Below, in pieces: positions 1-11,960 of a stretch of 64,000 bases of DNA; position 1 is the first letter of the stretch; each line of letters opens with the position of its first letter. Under the pieces are notes generated by a model that saw only the letters and a program-made list of their open reading frames with translations, was not told the origin of the DNA and did no database searches. The stretch is from Mytilus edulis (Eukaryota; Mollusca; Bivalvia; Mytilida; Mytilidae): the NCBI RefSeq assembly GCF_963676685.1, contig NC_092354.1, forward strand, positions 35,806,193-35,870,192, read 5' to 3'. The translations under genes were made by a program, and so were the position numbers.

Positions 1-1574
1 ACAGATTGCTTAAAAGCAATTGTATCCCAAAAAACTTTGGTGTATTGGATTCCCCTGCATGTAGTTAATATCAATTTGTGCTCTACAACTTCGTAAATGA
101 GCTGGTCACAGTTTTATATTGAAGCAGTTCGTTAAAAAGAGCAATATTTCGTATAAGATGAAGTAAAGAGTATGCCTTGTATGTATAAAGAATATTGGCT
201 TTGATATTTTAAGAAATTAAAAACTAAGTTTTACATGTTGTTTATATCTCTTACACCAAATTTAACAGTGGATTTTTGGAAAAACAGTTTTTGATGATAA
301 AAAACAAATAATTCAAAATAAAGTCCTTTGCTTTTTCAAGTGATCTTATAATCATCCACATCACAGGATAAATCCATAAACATATACAAATTGAAGAGAC
401 CAATCCACAAATTATGTTAACTAACTGATGATTGAAATTACATCCCTCTATTGAAACAATGAACGTCTGATTTGGCTTTAATAAACAATTTCTCAGACCA
501 AAACACTGCAACTGTAGTATGCTGCTGGTCGAAATTCATCAATCGATTGAGCTAAAAAAAAAAACATCCGTGTTACACACTGAAACGCCTCAAATATAAG
601 AGAACTACGACACAACAGAACCACAACACTTACATTTGACACATACAGAAAAAGATATCAACTTTCTTGTTTTACCTGTACCTTGTCTTTTATTTAAAAC
701 CTCTAATGCACACGGTATGTGACACTGTCTCATAATCCTGTCAGCCATAGTAAACAATGCGTCTGATGTTCAAGTGGTAAGAAGCGCCGACTCAGAAAAC
801 ACTTACACAGATTACCTAGATTAAGAATGGATTGGGGAAAGAACCAGCCTTAGAAGGTTTTAATTTTTTTTTATAAAGACAGATTTGAGATTATATGTAT
901 TACAATCAAGAAAAGAATTCTTCCAAAAACTCCAGGTTAAAAAAACACGATGGCGTTGGAATTTATATAGGACACAATCAGCAGTGCTAACATGCCTGTA
1001 CCAAGTCAGAAATATGACGGTTCTTGTCCATTCGATTTTGATGCGTTTTGTTATTTGATTTTGCCATGTGATTATGGACTTTCCGAATTGATTTTGCTGT
1101 TAGTTCATTACTTTTGTGATTTTACTTTTGACTCGTTGGACATGGAATGTTTTACGAACGTAAAATGATTAAAGAAACCCCGGCAGTAGTGAAAGCAATG
1201 AAGACACGAACTCCGAAATTAAAAGAGAATTATATAAACTGTTTACACAGATGACCCTGTTAGTGATTACTACCTATTTAAAGTTATGGATTTTCCTCAT
1301 GTTCTTGGTGTCGACACAATAAATTTATGGGGCTCCATATTGCCAACTGAGACAAGTGTTATCAGTGGATTGCATTATGATAATAAAACTTCATCACCCC
1401 TATTTTGTAAACTTGTATCGAAAAAGGGCAATTGTTCCAACAGAATCGATAGTTTATTATGTTCCGAAATTGACGCATCTAGAAATAGTCATGGCTCTCA
1501 GTTTTAAGTGTATTTTTCTCAAAATTAGTATCGCAGCTAAAATATGTTAACAAAAAACACTACATCCACAGACC
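1..1574. other. No gene recognised
   Basis: AT-rich sequence. Around 560-700 there is a degenerate stretch (ACGACACAACA...ACACATACAGAAA) that resembles one near 13925-14180 and is probably an old dispersed repeat. No credible exon, RNA gene or intact element is seen. Confidence 0.4.
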
Positions 1575-2490
1575 ATGAAAGATTCAGAGATGTGACAGAC
1601 GCTGAATGAGAATAATTAATAAAGGAACAAAAAAGCAAAAATACATCTCACCACCTTTCAATCATATTTGAAAACTAAACATAATGATACAAAAAAAAAA
1701 TTGATGAAATCCCTCCGCATGAATTGGACCGCTTTTTATGTTACTTTTTTATGAGTGCCACAAAAGAAAGACAAACCAATAGCACAATGGAGCACGAACC
1801 AACATCGTTGAAATCCATCCAACAAAGTACCAGTCGGTATCTTAAAGACAGCAAATACCAATGCAAAATCATGACGGATGATGAATTTAAAAAAAACACC
1901 ACATTTTTTGAGTGCAAAATTTAAAAAACAAAAAGTCTCTTGGATTTTGAAATAAACCAAATGCTGCTGGCCCATTAACAGATGATGACGCAAATAAGTT
2001 CTTCTCTCAAAATGTAATAGGTGCAACAACTCCGCGCTCTCTAATGACTACAGTATATATAACAAACAACTACCACTTTGGTATACGGGGGGTAACAGAA
2101 CATTACAAAAACTCTTGATGTCCAGTATTTGCATTCAAACTTTTTTTTTTTTTATCAGAAACAATGGAAAAAGATGATTCCCAATTTTACAAACAATCAA
2201 CAACATTTCAAGGTAATAAGTATGGCTAAAAATTAATGTGGTATAAAGGTCAAAGGCTCGGTACAAAATCAATTCAAAACATGATAAAAAGTATGGCAAC
2301 TGAAGCACTGCCTAATAATAACAAGAGGCTCACGGGTCACAGTGCAAGGAAAGGGTCGATAAAAAAAAAAAAAGATGCAAGAGTTCAGAACATCAAAATG
2401 TGAAGTCTCTCCTCATATTAAAAAAGTAGCTTAGAGCAGCAGAAAAGACTTCTTTAGTGTTATCAAATTCATCCGCATTTGTGTTCCCAC
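1575..2490 (+). pseudogene. Crypton-type tyrosine recombinase remnant
   Basis: Broken coding sequence of a DUF3504/Crypton-like tyrosine recombinase, the class of enzyme that moves Crypton DNA transposons through site-specific strand exchange. Read across frames, the order matches the family: an RFRDVTDAE start near 1580, PPHELDRFLCYFFMSATK near 1714-1765, SLKSIQQSTSRYLKDSKYQ near 1807-1862, a TTPRSLMTTVY...NNYHFGIRGVTEHY stretch near 2025-2105, and a C-terminal LTGHSARK box near 2330-2352 followed by a degraded H-x-N-V-K-S-L. The HSARK box corresponds to the catalytic H-x-x-R region of the fold. Several frameshifts and stops make it non-functional, and no final tyrosine is evident. No terminal repeats are expected, since Cryptons lack long TIRs. 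Family assignment is from recognised motifs; the copy is old. Confidence 0.7.
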
Positions 2491-3308
2491 ACATTTCGTC
2501 CCACTGCCTCTACTTGAACCTCCGCGATCTCCTCTCCGCATTGTCGTAGATGAAATCGATCGTATATATTCTCGTTTGGTTATAGTCTTGCAATATCGGA
2601 AGTACATGTGTTGACAATGTGACGTTAGACTTCGTTTTTTCTCCGGAAATTGCCGATCGATAAAATCGCCTTAGGTGTGAATACTAATACAAAATTCACC
2701 TGTGTGGATATCTTTTTTAATATGCTGAATTTTGAAATCATGTTTTTGCAATCGATTACGAAATTTATTTGAAAGAGATAAAATCATAAAAAAACTATTT
2801 CAACATTTAGACAGATATGGCACTTTAATTACATCTTTGTTATATTGGCGTAATTATTGATTTTCTTGATAAGCCTGTAGATAAATGATTGTCGTTGCGA
2901 TTGGTTCATGTCTGTTGTATTTGTTTTACGTAAACCTTTTTTTTATTGCACCCGCCGTAGCGCAAGGAGCATTTGTTCAACCCTTGTCCGTCCGTACGTC
3001 CTGTCATACGCAAGTACGTACCAAAATTGTTTTCCATATCTAACTTTTGTTGGACTCGATCAAATGTTAGGAAACGTATACATAATGCTTCTTACCACAA
3101 AACACAAATCGAGTTTAAATTTTGAAAGCGTCACTTTTACCGTTCGAGAGGTATTAACCTTTACAAATGGAAATATCGCTAATTTTTCGTTTCAATAAGA
3201 AAGAAAACAATATTGTAACGTGTAAACCTGAGTGATCAAAAGGTTAAGTACCGAAATAAACAAATTCCAAGTTTCCAAAGTATATCCCGAAAAATCAATC
3301 AGAATCGT
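2491..3308. other. No gene recognised
   Basis: AT-rich. 2950-3010 (CCCTTGTCCGTCCGTACGTCC) resembles the start of a dispersed repeat also seen near 47745-47785. Nothing else can be supported. Confidence 0.35.
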
Positions 3309-3489
3309 TACTGTAAACCAACTTATATTCGCGGTTACTTTATTTCGCGTTTTACCCTTTATTGACCACCTCGCGGCTATTAAATTTCGCGATTATCTGG
3401 TTTACTTGATGAAGTTTTTTTTAAGGAAAATCAAAGATTGACATATTCGCGCTATTTTTCTACTCGCGAAATTAAGTTGGTTTACAGTA
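3309..3489. mobile_element. MITE with ~17-bp terminal inverted repeats
   Basis: The block starts with TACTGTAAACCAACTTA and ends with its reverse complement, TAAGTTGGTTTACAGTA, 181 bp in all. The inside is rich in TTCGCG and CGCGAA words. No coding capacity is seen. This is the layout of a non-autonomous DNA transposon; TA dinucleotides at both edges would fit a Tc1/mariner-like target site, but the superfamily is not proven. Confidence 0.7.
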
Positions 3490-4169
3490 TTTGCTAGTCA
3501 CCCCATTATTTAACAATGATAACCAAAACACATATGTATAACTATGACACAAGAAACACTTGCAAGCGCACTATAAAACAGTTGATTTATACCACAGCCA
3601 GGTAGAATTTAGTTAAAACACACACTTTTGAAATATATCTTTGTACAGCACAATGAAAGAAATACAATTGAAATGGCACCGTCAATCTGCACAGTACAAT
3701 GGAACAAAACAAGCCAATGCCACTACCAATTTGCACTATCTGTCAAATTGATCACTATGTAGCAAAATGAAATACATTCTATAATTATTTTAATACGACA
3801 ATAACAGAATACACCAACATTGCGAAATGAATTAATAATACTATACACTATTCAAATCAATTAACCCAACTTTACTAAATAAAGAAGCAAATTCAACACT
3901 TTATATTTTCACTGCCAAATAGCTATCACTATTTATTCCCTGGATATTTTATTCGCTGTAAAATATTTTCTTTTATTTAGTTAACTTTCCTTTACATATT
4001 CGATAATTTCCTCTCTACACTGGTTTGCTTTCTTCTTATTAGAACTACATATTATTCCATTTCGTTTCCATGCTTTCATCGTTGTTGGTGTTGCTTTTCA
4101 ACAATATGTTTCTGCAAACTTTTCAGCAAGACTTGGTATTAAAATGACATCTATATACAAAAAGACAAT
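3490..4169. other. No gene recognised
   Basis: AT-rich spacer with no supported exon, RNA gene or element. Confidence 0.35.
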
Positions 4170-4540
4170 TTACCAATAAAGAATTTTGAAATCTACAAGT
4201 TACATATTGACAATTATCAAATGAAGAATGTTGAGTTTTGAAACAAATATACAAGTTACAAATCGACCATTTACGAATGAAGCATTATGAAATTGCACAG
4301 TTACAAACACACTGATAATTTACCGATTAAGAATGTTGAAACTACAAAGGTGCAAGTTACAAATTGACAATTTACGAATAAAGCATTATGAATTACACAG
4401 TAACAAGTAACAAATTGACAATTTACGAATAAAGCATTATGAATTACACAGTAACAAGTAACAAATTAACAATTTACGAATTGACAATTTAGAAATTACA
4501 CTGTTACAAGTAACGAATTGACAAGTTACGAATTAAGAAT
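4170..4540. repeat. Degenerate tandem repeat, 51-bp unit at its core
   Basis: Repeats of a unit containing ACAAATTGACAATTTACGAA and AAGCATTATGAATTACACAG. The two best copies start near 4360 and 4411 and are nearly identical, which gives a 51-bp period; outer copies are more diverged. The array runs directly into the piggyBac remnant and may be its expanded subterminal region. Confidence 0.75.
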
Positions 4541-4990
4541 TTTGACCCCGTTGAAAAGGCTACCCAAAATAATGACAATAAACCACAAATACTTCAATTC
4601 TATAATAAAAACATGGGCGGGGTTGATCTGGCAGACATGATGGTAACGCATTATAAAGACAATAGGAAAACTTTTAAGGTATGGAAGAAAGTTGCATTTA
4701 ATTTCTTGCAAGGTACCACTTCAAATTAATTGACGCATATATCTTGTATTACACGTCTGATCAACCAGTCAAGAGTTGACAACAGTTTGTACAATCACTT
4801 ATAGAAGATCTTTCATGCGATTATCTGCTATCTCGTGAAATGGATGCACAAGTTAACCTAAGATAACTCGCTTGCGGAAAATTGCCAAGTATAAGGATTG
4901 ATCCATGTGTTCGTATAGAGACGGATTTGGTGGTCGTCATCGAACAAAAAACGGTGTTCAGAAACTGTTCCAAATTCTTACAGAAAGATT
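4541..4990 (+). pseudogene. piggyBac transposase C-terminal fragment
   Basis: The C-terminal part of a piggyBac (PGBD-like) transposase. The conserved stretch QFYNKNMGGVDLADMM at about 4590-4640 carries the GGVD aspartate of the DDD catalytic core. It is followed by HYKDNRKTFKVWKKVAFNFL and, after a frameshift, an IDAYILY strand near 4730-4752. These match the family order YN..MGGVD..D....Y...RK..KWWKK....ll...NAYILY. Stops and frameshifts interrupt it, and the N-terminal two thirds is missing. The C-terminal cysteine-rich tail is only dimly visible near 4905-4960. Truncated and inactive. Confidence 0.75.
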
Positions 4991-5860
4991 GTATGAATAA
5001 TCATGTGTGTATTGAAGAATAAATTATTCGTTTCATATTTTCTCTTAAATATTATAATATTGTGAACGCTTTAGTTTTGCCTTGTCTATTTAATGGCAAT
5101 AACTAAATAAACAATTTACAGGATGGCAGAAAAAAACAAAAATTGACTGGTAATATCATTACAAAAAATATTTAAAACAGGATATAAAAAGTCAAACTAT
5201 GAGTCTACAAAATGTGTATAGAACTGAAGATTGAGTAACATTATCTTTACTTAAAAGAACACACAGAACAGGAGCAGGCACTGCTTTATGTGTTCCCGAC
5301 GTTGCATGTATCAGATAAGTTTTTAAGTTTTAAAAAGATATGTGTAAAGGCACATTTTAAATAAAAGTGATCTGGACTGGTTAAACCAGAACTTGAAAAT
5401 TGGTATTTGCTTTTCCGCTAGTACAACACCAGGTATATATTCAAATATCATCGTCAATATGCATGTGAGTGTAACCTACCAATTCAGAGATAGATGTGAC
5501 CCGAAAAATTCAAAGGTAGCTGTCAAAAAATCTCTTAATCTTCACTTTGGAACGAAAAAAATAAGTTTAGGAGTGATGAATTTATTATAAAAATATACTA
5601 TTTTAAGGACACTATTCATCAAATGCGTATATAGTAATAAATTATGATTTACACGCACCTTACTTAATTTTAAAATAAAATAAAGAATTTTGCGCGCTTT
5701 GTGTATTTTATAGGAGCCATAACAATGACGTTACGTCTCAAAACATTTTCAGCATCAGAGAAAAAATAAAACAATGGCCCAAAAGTGGCACTTTAGTACT
5801 TAACGTAGTACGAAAAAGATGGCACAAAAGTGGCCCATGGCACAGAGATGGTTAAACAAT
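4991..5860. other. No gene recognised
   Basis: AT-rich spacer. Near 5778-5845 the words AAAAGTGGCAC and AAAAGTGGCCCATGGCAC recur and could be the far end of the neighbouring piggyBac element, but no matching left end was found. Confidence 0.3.
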
Positions 5861-5999
5861 TGGGGTCCGTAGGTGACCCGTTTTTAAACAAAATTTCGGC
5901 CCCTATCCAATATACTAGAACCCTCATTTTAAAGTGAACGTTACAAATTCTCACACCTTCAACCCCAAATGGCCTCTTTCTTATTGTATTTAGTGTAAC
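5861..5999 (+). mobile_element. Degenerate SINE-A fragment
   Basis: Old partial copy of the ~430-bp SINE seen intact at 32094-32521. Matching blocks are GGGGTCCGTAGGTG, AAATTTCGGCCCCTATCCAAT and AAATGGCCTCT..TATTGTATTTA, in the same order and spacing. Both ends are missing. Confidence 0.7.
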
Positions 6000-6261
6000 A
6001 GAAAATTCATAAAATGCTGGCTATATTCCTGTTCATATTGGTTCCCATCTTATCCGTGTCCAGAGAAGACGCAATAAACTATCTTGCGTTACCAATATTT
6101 GTGATTCCTTTTCAAATTTGTGTCAACTATAAAATGTATGTTATTCAAGATTCCAAATTCTAAAACCGATATTTCGACTGAAGCTAAGGTATTGAAAAGG
6201 GTGAGTTTAAAAGCAGATTTCGCTTCGAAAATTACCTTTTGCAGGAAAATTTTAGATATAG

Positions 6262-6840
6262 ACATTATTTAACAAAATTCCGTATCAGTGCACACGATTT
6301 AGAGATTGAGAGGGGAAGGTACAAAAATCTGACAGTGTCAGAACGTATCTGTAAATTGTGTGGTACTGAGGTTTAGGATGAAATTCATTTTCTTCTTCAG
6401 TGCCACAAACTTTCAAATATTCGTTTCAACTTTTTAAATGAAATAAAACAACTGTTTAAAAATTTTAGTGGTTTAGATATTAAATCACAGTTTATTTGGC
6501 TAATGTCCTCTGAAGATACTTTCATACTCCAGAAACTAGGAGAATTATTGGAAAATTTATCCTCATATAGGAAAGTTTCCTTAAATAATATATAGATACA
6601 GAAATGCCCAGTGACCCCCCCCCCCCCCCCTTATATTATTAAACACTGTGCTTGTTGTATTCTTGTACTTGTCTTTATAAATATTTTTTGGTTTTGTTTT
6701 GTTTTTTTTTCTTTTCTTTTTATAACATTGTGTCTTAATCATATTGAATCACTTGTAATCATGTGTATGTAATTAATGTTGATTGTTCTGCTCCTTGTGG
6801 GCGCTTTGATTAGCAATAACATATTTGAATTTGAATTTAT
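6262..6840 (+). pseudogene. 5'-truncated LINE, C-terminal ORF2 and 3' end
   Basis: The last part of a non-LTR retrotransposon ORF2. It reads LTKFRISAHDLEIERGRYKN, then a C-x-x-C...H-x-x-x-x-C knuckle (ERICKLCGTEV, stop, DEIHFLLQCHK), then a diverged tail. This pattern is typical of the C-terminus of CR1/L2-like elements in invertebrates. An in-frame TAG sits in the knuckle near 6376. Downstream is a 3' UTR with a poly-C run near 6617-6632, ending in the direct repeat TTTGAATTTGAATTT at 6825-6839, a common LINE 3' tail. The endonuclease and reverse transcriptase domains are absent because of 5' truncation. Confidence 0.7.
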
Positions 6841-8475
6841 TAGTGCGTACATGAACATGAAACTAGACCAAGTAAGTGCAAAGATTGGTCGACCACTATT
6901 AATTTTCAAAAAAAATTGTTCACAAGATCAGCCTGTTATTAGTGTAGTGAATTGTGCACAAGTACTGGTATGTTGATGTCCTCAATCTAAACTTCCGAAG
7001 GTTGACTGGGGAATTGGAAGTACAGTCACTCAAATCTTTTCCAATTATGCGAAGAATGAGAAATTAAGTATACCCCATATAGAGATAAGATGACATAACA
7101 AGGACTATTTCGTACACTGTCACTCATATCCCATCTTTCATCTATAAAGTAAATATAATCATTGTTTTCACATCCTCAAAAATTTTGCAAATAGAGTTAA
7201 TAGATGTTTAGTGATATTTGTAAGAACAAACTCCATATCAAAATAGATGGCAGCACTACTAAACGACAAGGTCAGAGAAACACTAAGAACACGGAAACTG
7301 CAGTTACATTACAAGTGTATATAATTGTAACAGGAGGGTCGGGCTTGGATTCTTCCGTCCCCTCTAGTTAGTTGTTTATGTCGTGTTAATAACTTGAGAT
7401 ATCTGACTCTATACACCAAATATACTGATATATATATATAATGTGTTGACGAGTGAGATCATTGGACTATCTCTGTTCTTATAGTTCTTCTCAGGGAACT
7501 GAGCTATGGCAATAAGAAAAAAATAAACATGATGTAAAGCAACAAAAACATTATACAATATCAACAAGTGTAAAATTGTCTAAAAGGTAAATTAATTTCA
7601 ACAGTTTATAAGTTTAACAATAGTAAAATAATATTCTGAGTAGTATAACAATTATATTTCAAGATAAATTGAGTATTCGAGTGGACCTAAAGTTTTTTAA
7701 CCCGTTTTTTGTTTTGACCTATTATTTATAACTTTTGGTTTATATTTAGAACTGTATTAAATACTTTAATTTAGTCTAATTGTTAAAGACTGTAAAAGAA
7801 CACGCTGTGGTACTATTAAGGAAAGGACTTTCAAAATTATAGAATTAACTTTTCTACATCTTAGGTCTATTACCTAGACATACCTAGTGTCAGTAATAAA
7901 TGAATACTGTATAATTGTGAGCCTTATATTAGCTACTGGTCTGAAGACAAACCAATATTTGAACTTAGATGATATGTATAAATTGATTATTTACGATACT
8001 AAGGTTACATGTAATTTTTCCTTCAAAAATATTTATTTTTACTCGGAATTTTTCCAAGATTTATAAAAAGTGATAACTTATAAAGATCATATATTATAAC
8101 TTTAATTTACTTAACAATATTAAACTTATAACAAAATAATTAAATAAGCACAAGGGAGATAATTAATCTTTATCTTATAGCGACATTGTTACATCCCCCC
8201 CTAAGAATCAATTTATATGAAAAATATACATTATTATTGACTAACATATATATCTAATTTTCAACAATTTAGCTAATATTTAAACATCTGAAATTTAATA
8301 GTTGCATGTAATTAACAACTTCCCTTATATCTATATATTTGTTTTTTATAAAGTCCAAATCAATTGCAAAATAACCAAAACAATAACAGTCCTAAATGAC
8401 TTTCACCATCCGGGTTTCTTTTTTAACTGCAATACCTGCCCTTCCTTCATATTCGGCATCTGGAAATCATATGCT
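6841..8475. other. No gene recognised
   Basis: AT-rich spacer with a short (TA)n near 7425-7442. No supported exon, RNA gene or named element. Confidence 0.35.
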
Positions 8476-8962
8476 TCATGGTCTCTGGGAACGATTACAG
8501 CTCCATGTAACATTCGGAAATAATTCCTTCTTATTCATTTGCTCACTAAGAATGCGTCTTTCCTTCTTAGCTGCTTCTCTTGCTTGTACGTTTACCTTTG
8601 GTCTTATAACTCGTTTGATTATCTTGCCGGGGTCAATATAATTCATATTATCTACCAGCTGAGGGATGGTGTTCATCACTTCTTCTGTGCGGTCTTTAAT
8701 ACTAAGCTTATGATGGTCCCTCAAATGCTGAAGAAGGTAACATCTTCTTCCTAACTTCCTCTGACAGAGACGGCATATAATTATTGAGGTTGTCTTGGCA
8801 TGAAAACGGAGCCAGTGTTTACAATACATTCCTAACCTCTTGATAACAGGGTTTTTTACACCCCTTTACCTCACAGGACAATCATTCATCCGGCCAATAC
8901 TCCCTCGGAAGGTATAACAAATTTGGCTACTGACTTTTCAGACATGCTGAAAAAGGTAAAAT
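8476..8962 (-). pseudogene. Small C2H2 zinc-finger gene, frameshifted copy
   Basis: A minus-strand exon after a clear acceptor (pyrimidine tract, then CAG near 8945). It begins with what looks like a true N-terminus, MSEKSVAKFVIPSEGVLAG, followed by a stop and frame changes between 8830 and 8890. Across those breaks a finger of the form C-x4-C-x12-H-x4-H is readable (CEVKGCKKP, shift, VIKRLGMYCKHWLRFH). A second one is intact: CRLCQRKLGRRCYLLQHLRD ending in H-H. Then come NMNYIDPGKIIKRVIRPK and a basic REAAKKERR segment before the stop at 8476. Such paired-finger proteins may bind DNA; target and role are unknown. It resembles the neighbour at 8976-9352, so the two are likely tandem duplicates, both damaged. 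Confidence 0.6.
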
Positions 8963-8975
8963 ACAATATTAAACA

Positions 8976-9352
8976 TTATAAAAATTTCGTTCTATGAAGT
9001 TTTCCCTTAGGATTTATAAATCTCTTATTAGTACAAGAAATAGAGTAAACTGTTGCAGTACGTTCTGCCGCAATATCTTTCTCTAAAAGGTGGCTCGTTC
9101 TATAATGTCGGCCTAGTTCACATCTGTATTTAAATTTTCTGTTGCACATAGTACATTTATACATAGGAATATTTTCTAAATGTACAAGTTTCCAATGTTT
9201 TATGTAACGTGAGTAGTTCCGGGAAAATACGGTATTACACCCGGTTACATCACAATGCATGCCATTTTGTGGAAATGTTTCTCTCAAATCATCATCTAGA
9301 CGAAGTATTTCTCTATCTTCCATAATTATCATTGACGTCTGCTTCAGCCATT
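8976..9352 (-). pseudogene. Small C2H2 zinc-finger gene, second tandem copy
   Basis: A minus-strand reading frame of about 118 codons with two fingers: CDVTGCNTVFSRNYSRYIKH (C-x4-C-x12-H, then a second H) and CTMCNRKFKYRCELGRHYRT (C-x2-C-x12-H-x4-H). The tail RFINPKGKLHRTKFL parallels YIDPGKIIKRVI in the neighbouring copy. A better start, MAEADVN, lies 15-20 bases upstream in another frame, which suggests one small indel near the 5' end. The frame ends about 15 codons after the RFINPKGK stretch. No donor site is obvious. It may be a live short gene with an unrecognised splice, but a truncated duplicate is more likely. Confidence 0.5.
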
Positions 9353-11112
9353 ATGAAGTATTTATAAATATCACAAAAATGAGTTTTTAGATAATGATGA
9401 AATAACTAGTATGAAGAGACACTTTTATAAAAGATACATGAAAGATAAAGAATGATTTAGTACACAACATCATCCTTTTTATCCTGAAATTTTGGCAACT
9501 TCAACTTCCAATTTTTTTAAATCTTGAAAGTCCTCCAAATCATGTATTATTTTCAAGGCAGCTAACATATACATTGAGCACATAATTTTCTTTAAAAAAC
9601 ATCTTTTGACAAGAAATTTCAGTAAATATGATGCCATACTATAATAATCTAAAAAGGTGTTTGGAAAAATAATGAAAAACAGTTCAATACCTTGATAATA
9701 GGGCGACAGAGGACGGTCGACATCGAAATTTTCTGGTACTAAGTGGCAAGTTTTGGAGTATAAAGAATTATGTATAAGAAAACGATTTATAAAGCGGCAC
9801 CCTCATCCAATGAGTGGAAATGCTTTAAATTAAATGAATTCTTAACGTGTTTACTTTCTTTTCTATTTCTCTCCGCCTCCTTAGTACCCAATATCCGGTC
9901 GCGATGATACAGAGTGATAATATAATGTATCTAATCATATGATTGTTAGAAATATTGTTTTTGCATTGTGTGTGATAATAACAAATATGTATTGTTTCTC
10001 ACAGATTGTGCCCTCTCGAAAACATATTTTACTCTTAAGTATTATTTTTTTTTGTAGGTCATGAATAAATATTTTGCTTATATTTTACTTTTATAGATTG
10101 GAATGTGGAAGAGAAGATTTTGCATATATATGATACACTTCACAAAACCAGAGAAACTGAGACAAAATGTATTGTGTATGTAGAAATAAAGATTGATGAT
10201 ATTCTGAGATACTCTGAAGGAGGTCGTGAATGCTTGAACAGTTAACCACAAAATAAGTGTTATCTTTGCTAACTATATGGTGTTCATGGTCTTGAACAAT
10301 ATATAAACATAACTTCGAAAGGGTAGCAGATTGCTCCACATGTGACACCCGTCGTGCTGCGCAGTTATGTTAAAACACACCCAGTAATAAGTCTTAATTG
10401 GTAAGTAATTCTGGGGGATTCATAATTTATCAATCGAAAATGAAAAAAATCTTCTACCTTCAGGTATCATTACTTGATTTCCTTATATTTTCAAAGCACA
10501 TTTAATGAAAAAAATAGTGGGTTGAACCTTGTTTAATGGCTAACCAAACCTCAAGCTTTGTGACGATGTTAAACAATATCGCTGAAATGAGAACACTGCG
10601 TGACAGAAATGAGGAACAGACACACTCATCACAGAGAATTGCACAAACAAATAATATAAAGTCGACACAACATACGAAGTGTAGCTAAACCCTTAAGCAG
10701 ATAATAAAATAAAAGCCGCCAAACATCCAAAAGAATGGAAAACAAGTCATATTCCTGATTGGTACAGGCAAATGTTTGGTGTCAATAAGGGCAAGCAGAA
10801 TGTACTAAGTGAATATTTGAAGATTCGAAATACATATTGAGTTAAATTTCTTAATGACATATATTTTAACCAAATATATGTATTTAACGATCAAAATATG
10901 ATTGCACTATAACCTGCCATCCATTATGCTTTAATACGTTCAACTAGGTTGGTTGATCTGGGGAATATCGTTTTATAAGAAATCTCTTATGGAACTTCAT
11001 GATTTTATATCGACTCGAAAATGAATCTTTAGCAGATGCATCAAAATATGTTTTTTTGTTATGATTATGGCGATCCTATTATAGTACGTAACCTGGGACA
11101 TTCAGGGTGATT
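9353..11112. other. No gene recognised
   Basis: AT-rich. Around 10530-10690 (GTGGGTTGAACCTTGTTTAATGG and following) is a diverged copy of a dispersed repeat also present near 14025-14170. No exon or RNA gene is supported. Confidence 0.35.
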
Positions 11113-11214
11113 TTTATACGACCGCAAATTTTGAAAAAATTTTCGTCGTATATTGCTATAACGTTGGCGTCTGCGTCGTCGTCGTCGTCGTCGTCCGGCG
11201 TCCGAATACTTTTA

Positions 11215-11830
11215 GTTTTCGCACTCTAACTTTAGTAAAAGTGAATAGAAATCTATGAAATTTTAACACAAGGTTTATGACCATAAAAGGAAGGTTGGTA
11301 TTGATTTTGGGAGTTTTGGTCCCAACATTTTAGGAATAAGGGGCCAAAAAGGGCCCAAATAAGCATTTTCTTGGTTTTCGCACCATAACTTTAGTTTAAG
11401 TTAATAGAAATCTATGAAATTTTGACACAAGGTTTATGACCACAAAAGAAAGATTGGGATTGATTTTGGGAGTTTTGGTTTCAATAGTTTAGGAATAAGG
11501 GGCCAATAAAGGGCCCAAATAAGCATTTTTCTTGGTTTTTGCACAATAACCTTAGGTTAAGTAAATGGAAATCTATGAAATTTAAACACAATGTTTATGA
11601 CCACAAAAGGAAGGTTGGTATTTATTTTGGGAGTTTAGGACCCAACAGATTAGGAATTAGGGGCCAAAAAGGGACCCAAATAAGCATTTTTCTTGGTTTT
11701 CGCACTATAATGTTAGTATAAGTAAATACAAATCTATGAAATTTAAACACAAGGCTTATGACCATAAAAGGAAGGTTGGTATTGATTTTAGGAGTTTTGG
11801 TCCCAACAGTTTAGGAAAAAAGGGGCCCAA
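11215..11830. repeat. Tandem array, ~160-bp unit, four copies
   Basis: Each unit contains GAAATCTATGAAATTT, AGGAAGGTTGGTATTGATTT, GGAGTTTTGGTCCCAACA and AATAAGCATTTT. The AAATCTATGAAATTT word recurs near 11250, 11409, 11568 and 11728, giving a period of about 159-160 bp. It lies inside the TIR-bounded repeat. Short reading frames crossing it are not genes. Confidence 0.8.
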
Positions 11831-11960
11831 AATTGAATAATTGGGGTTCTTTGATATGCCGAATCTAACTGTATATGTAGATTCTCAACTTTTGGTCCCG
11901 TTTTCAAATTGGTCTACATTAAGGTCCAAAGGGTCCAAAATTATTGGCCCCTTATTCCTA

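Noticed and set aside
11169-11193. CRISPR-like or coding (CGT)n array
   Set aside because: A plain trinucleotide microsatellite without spacers.
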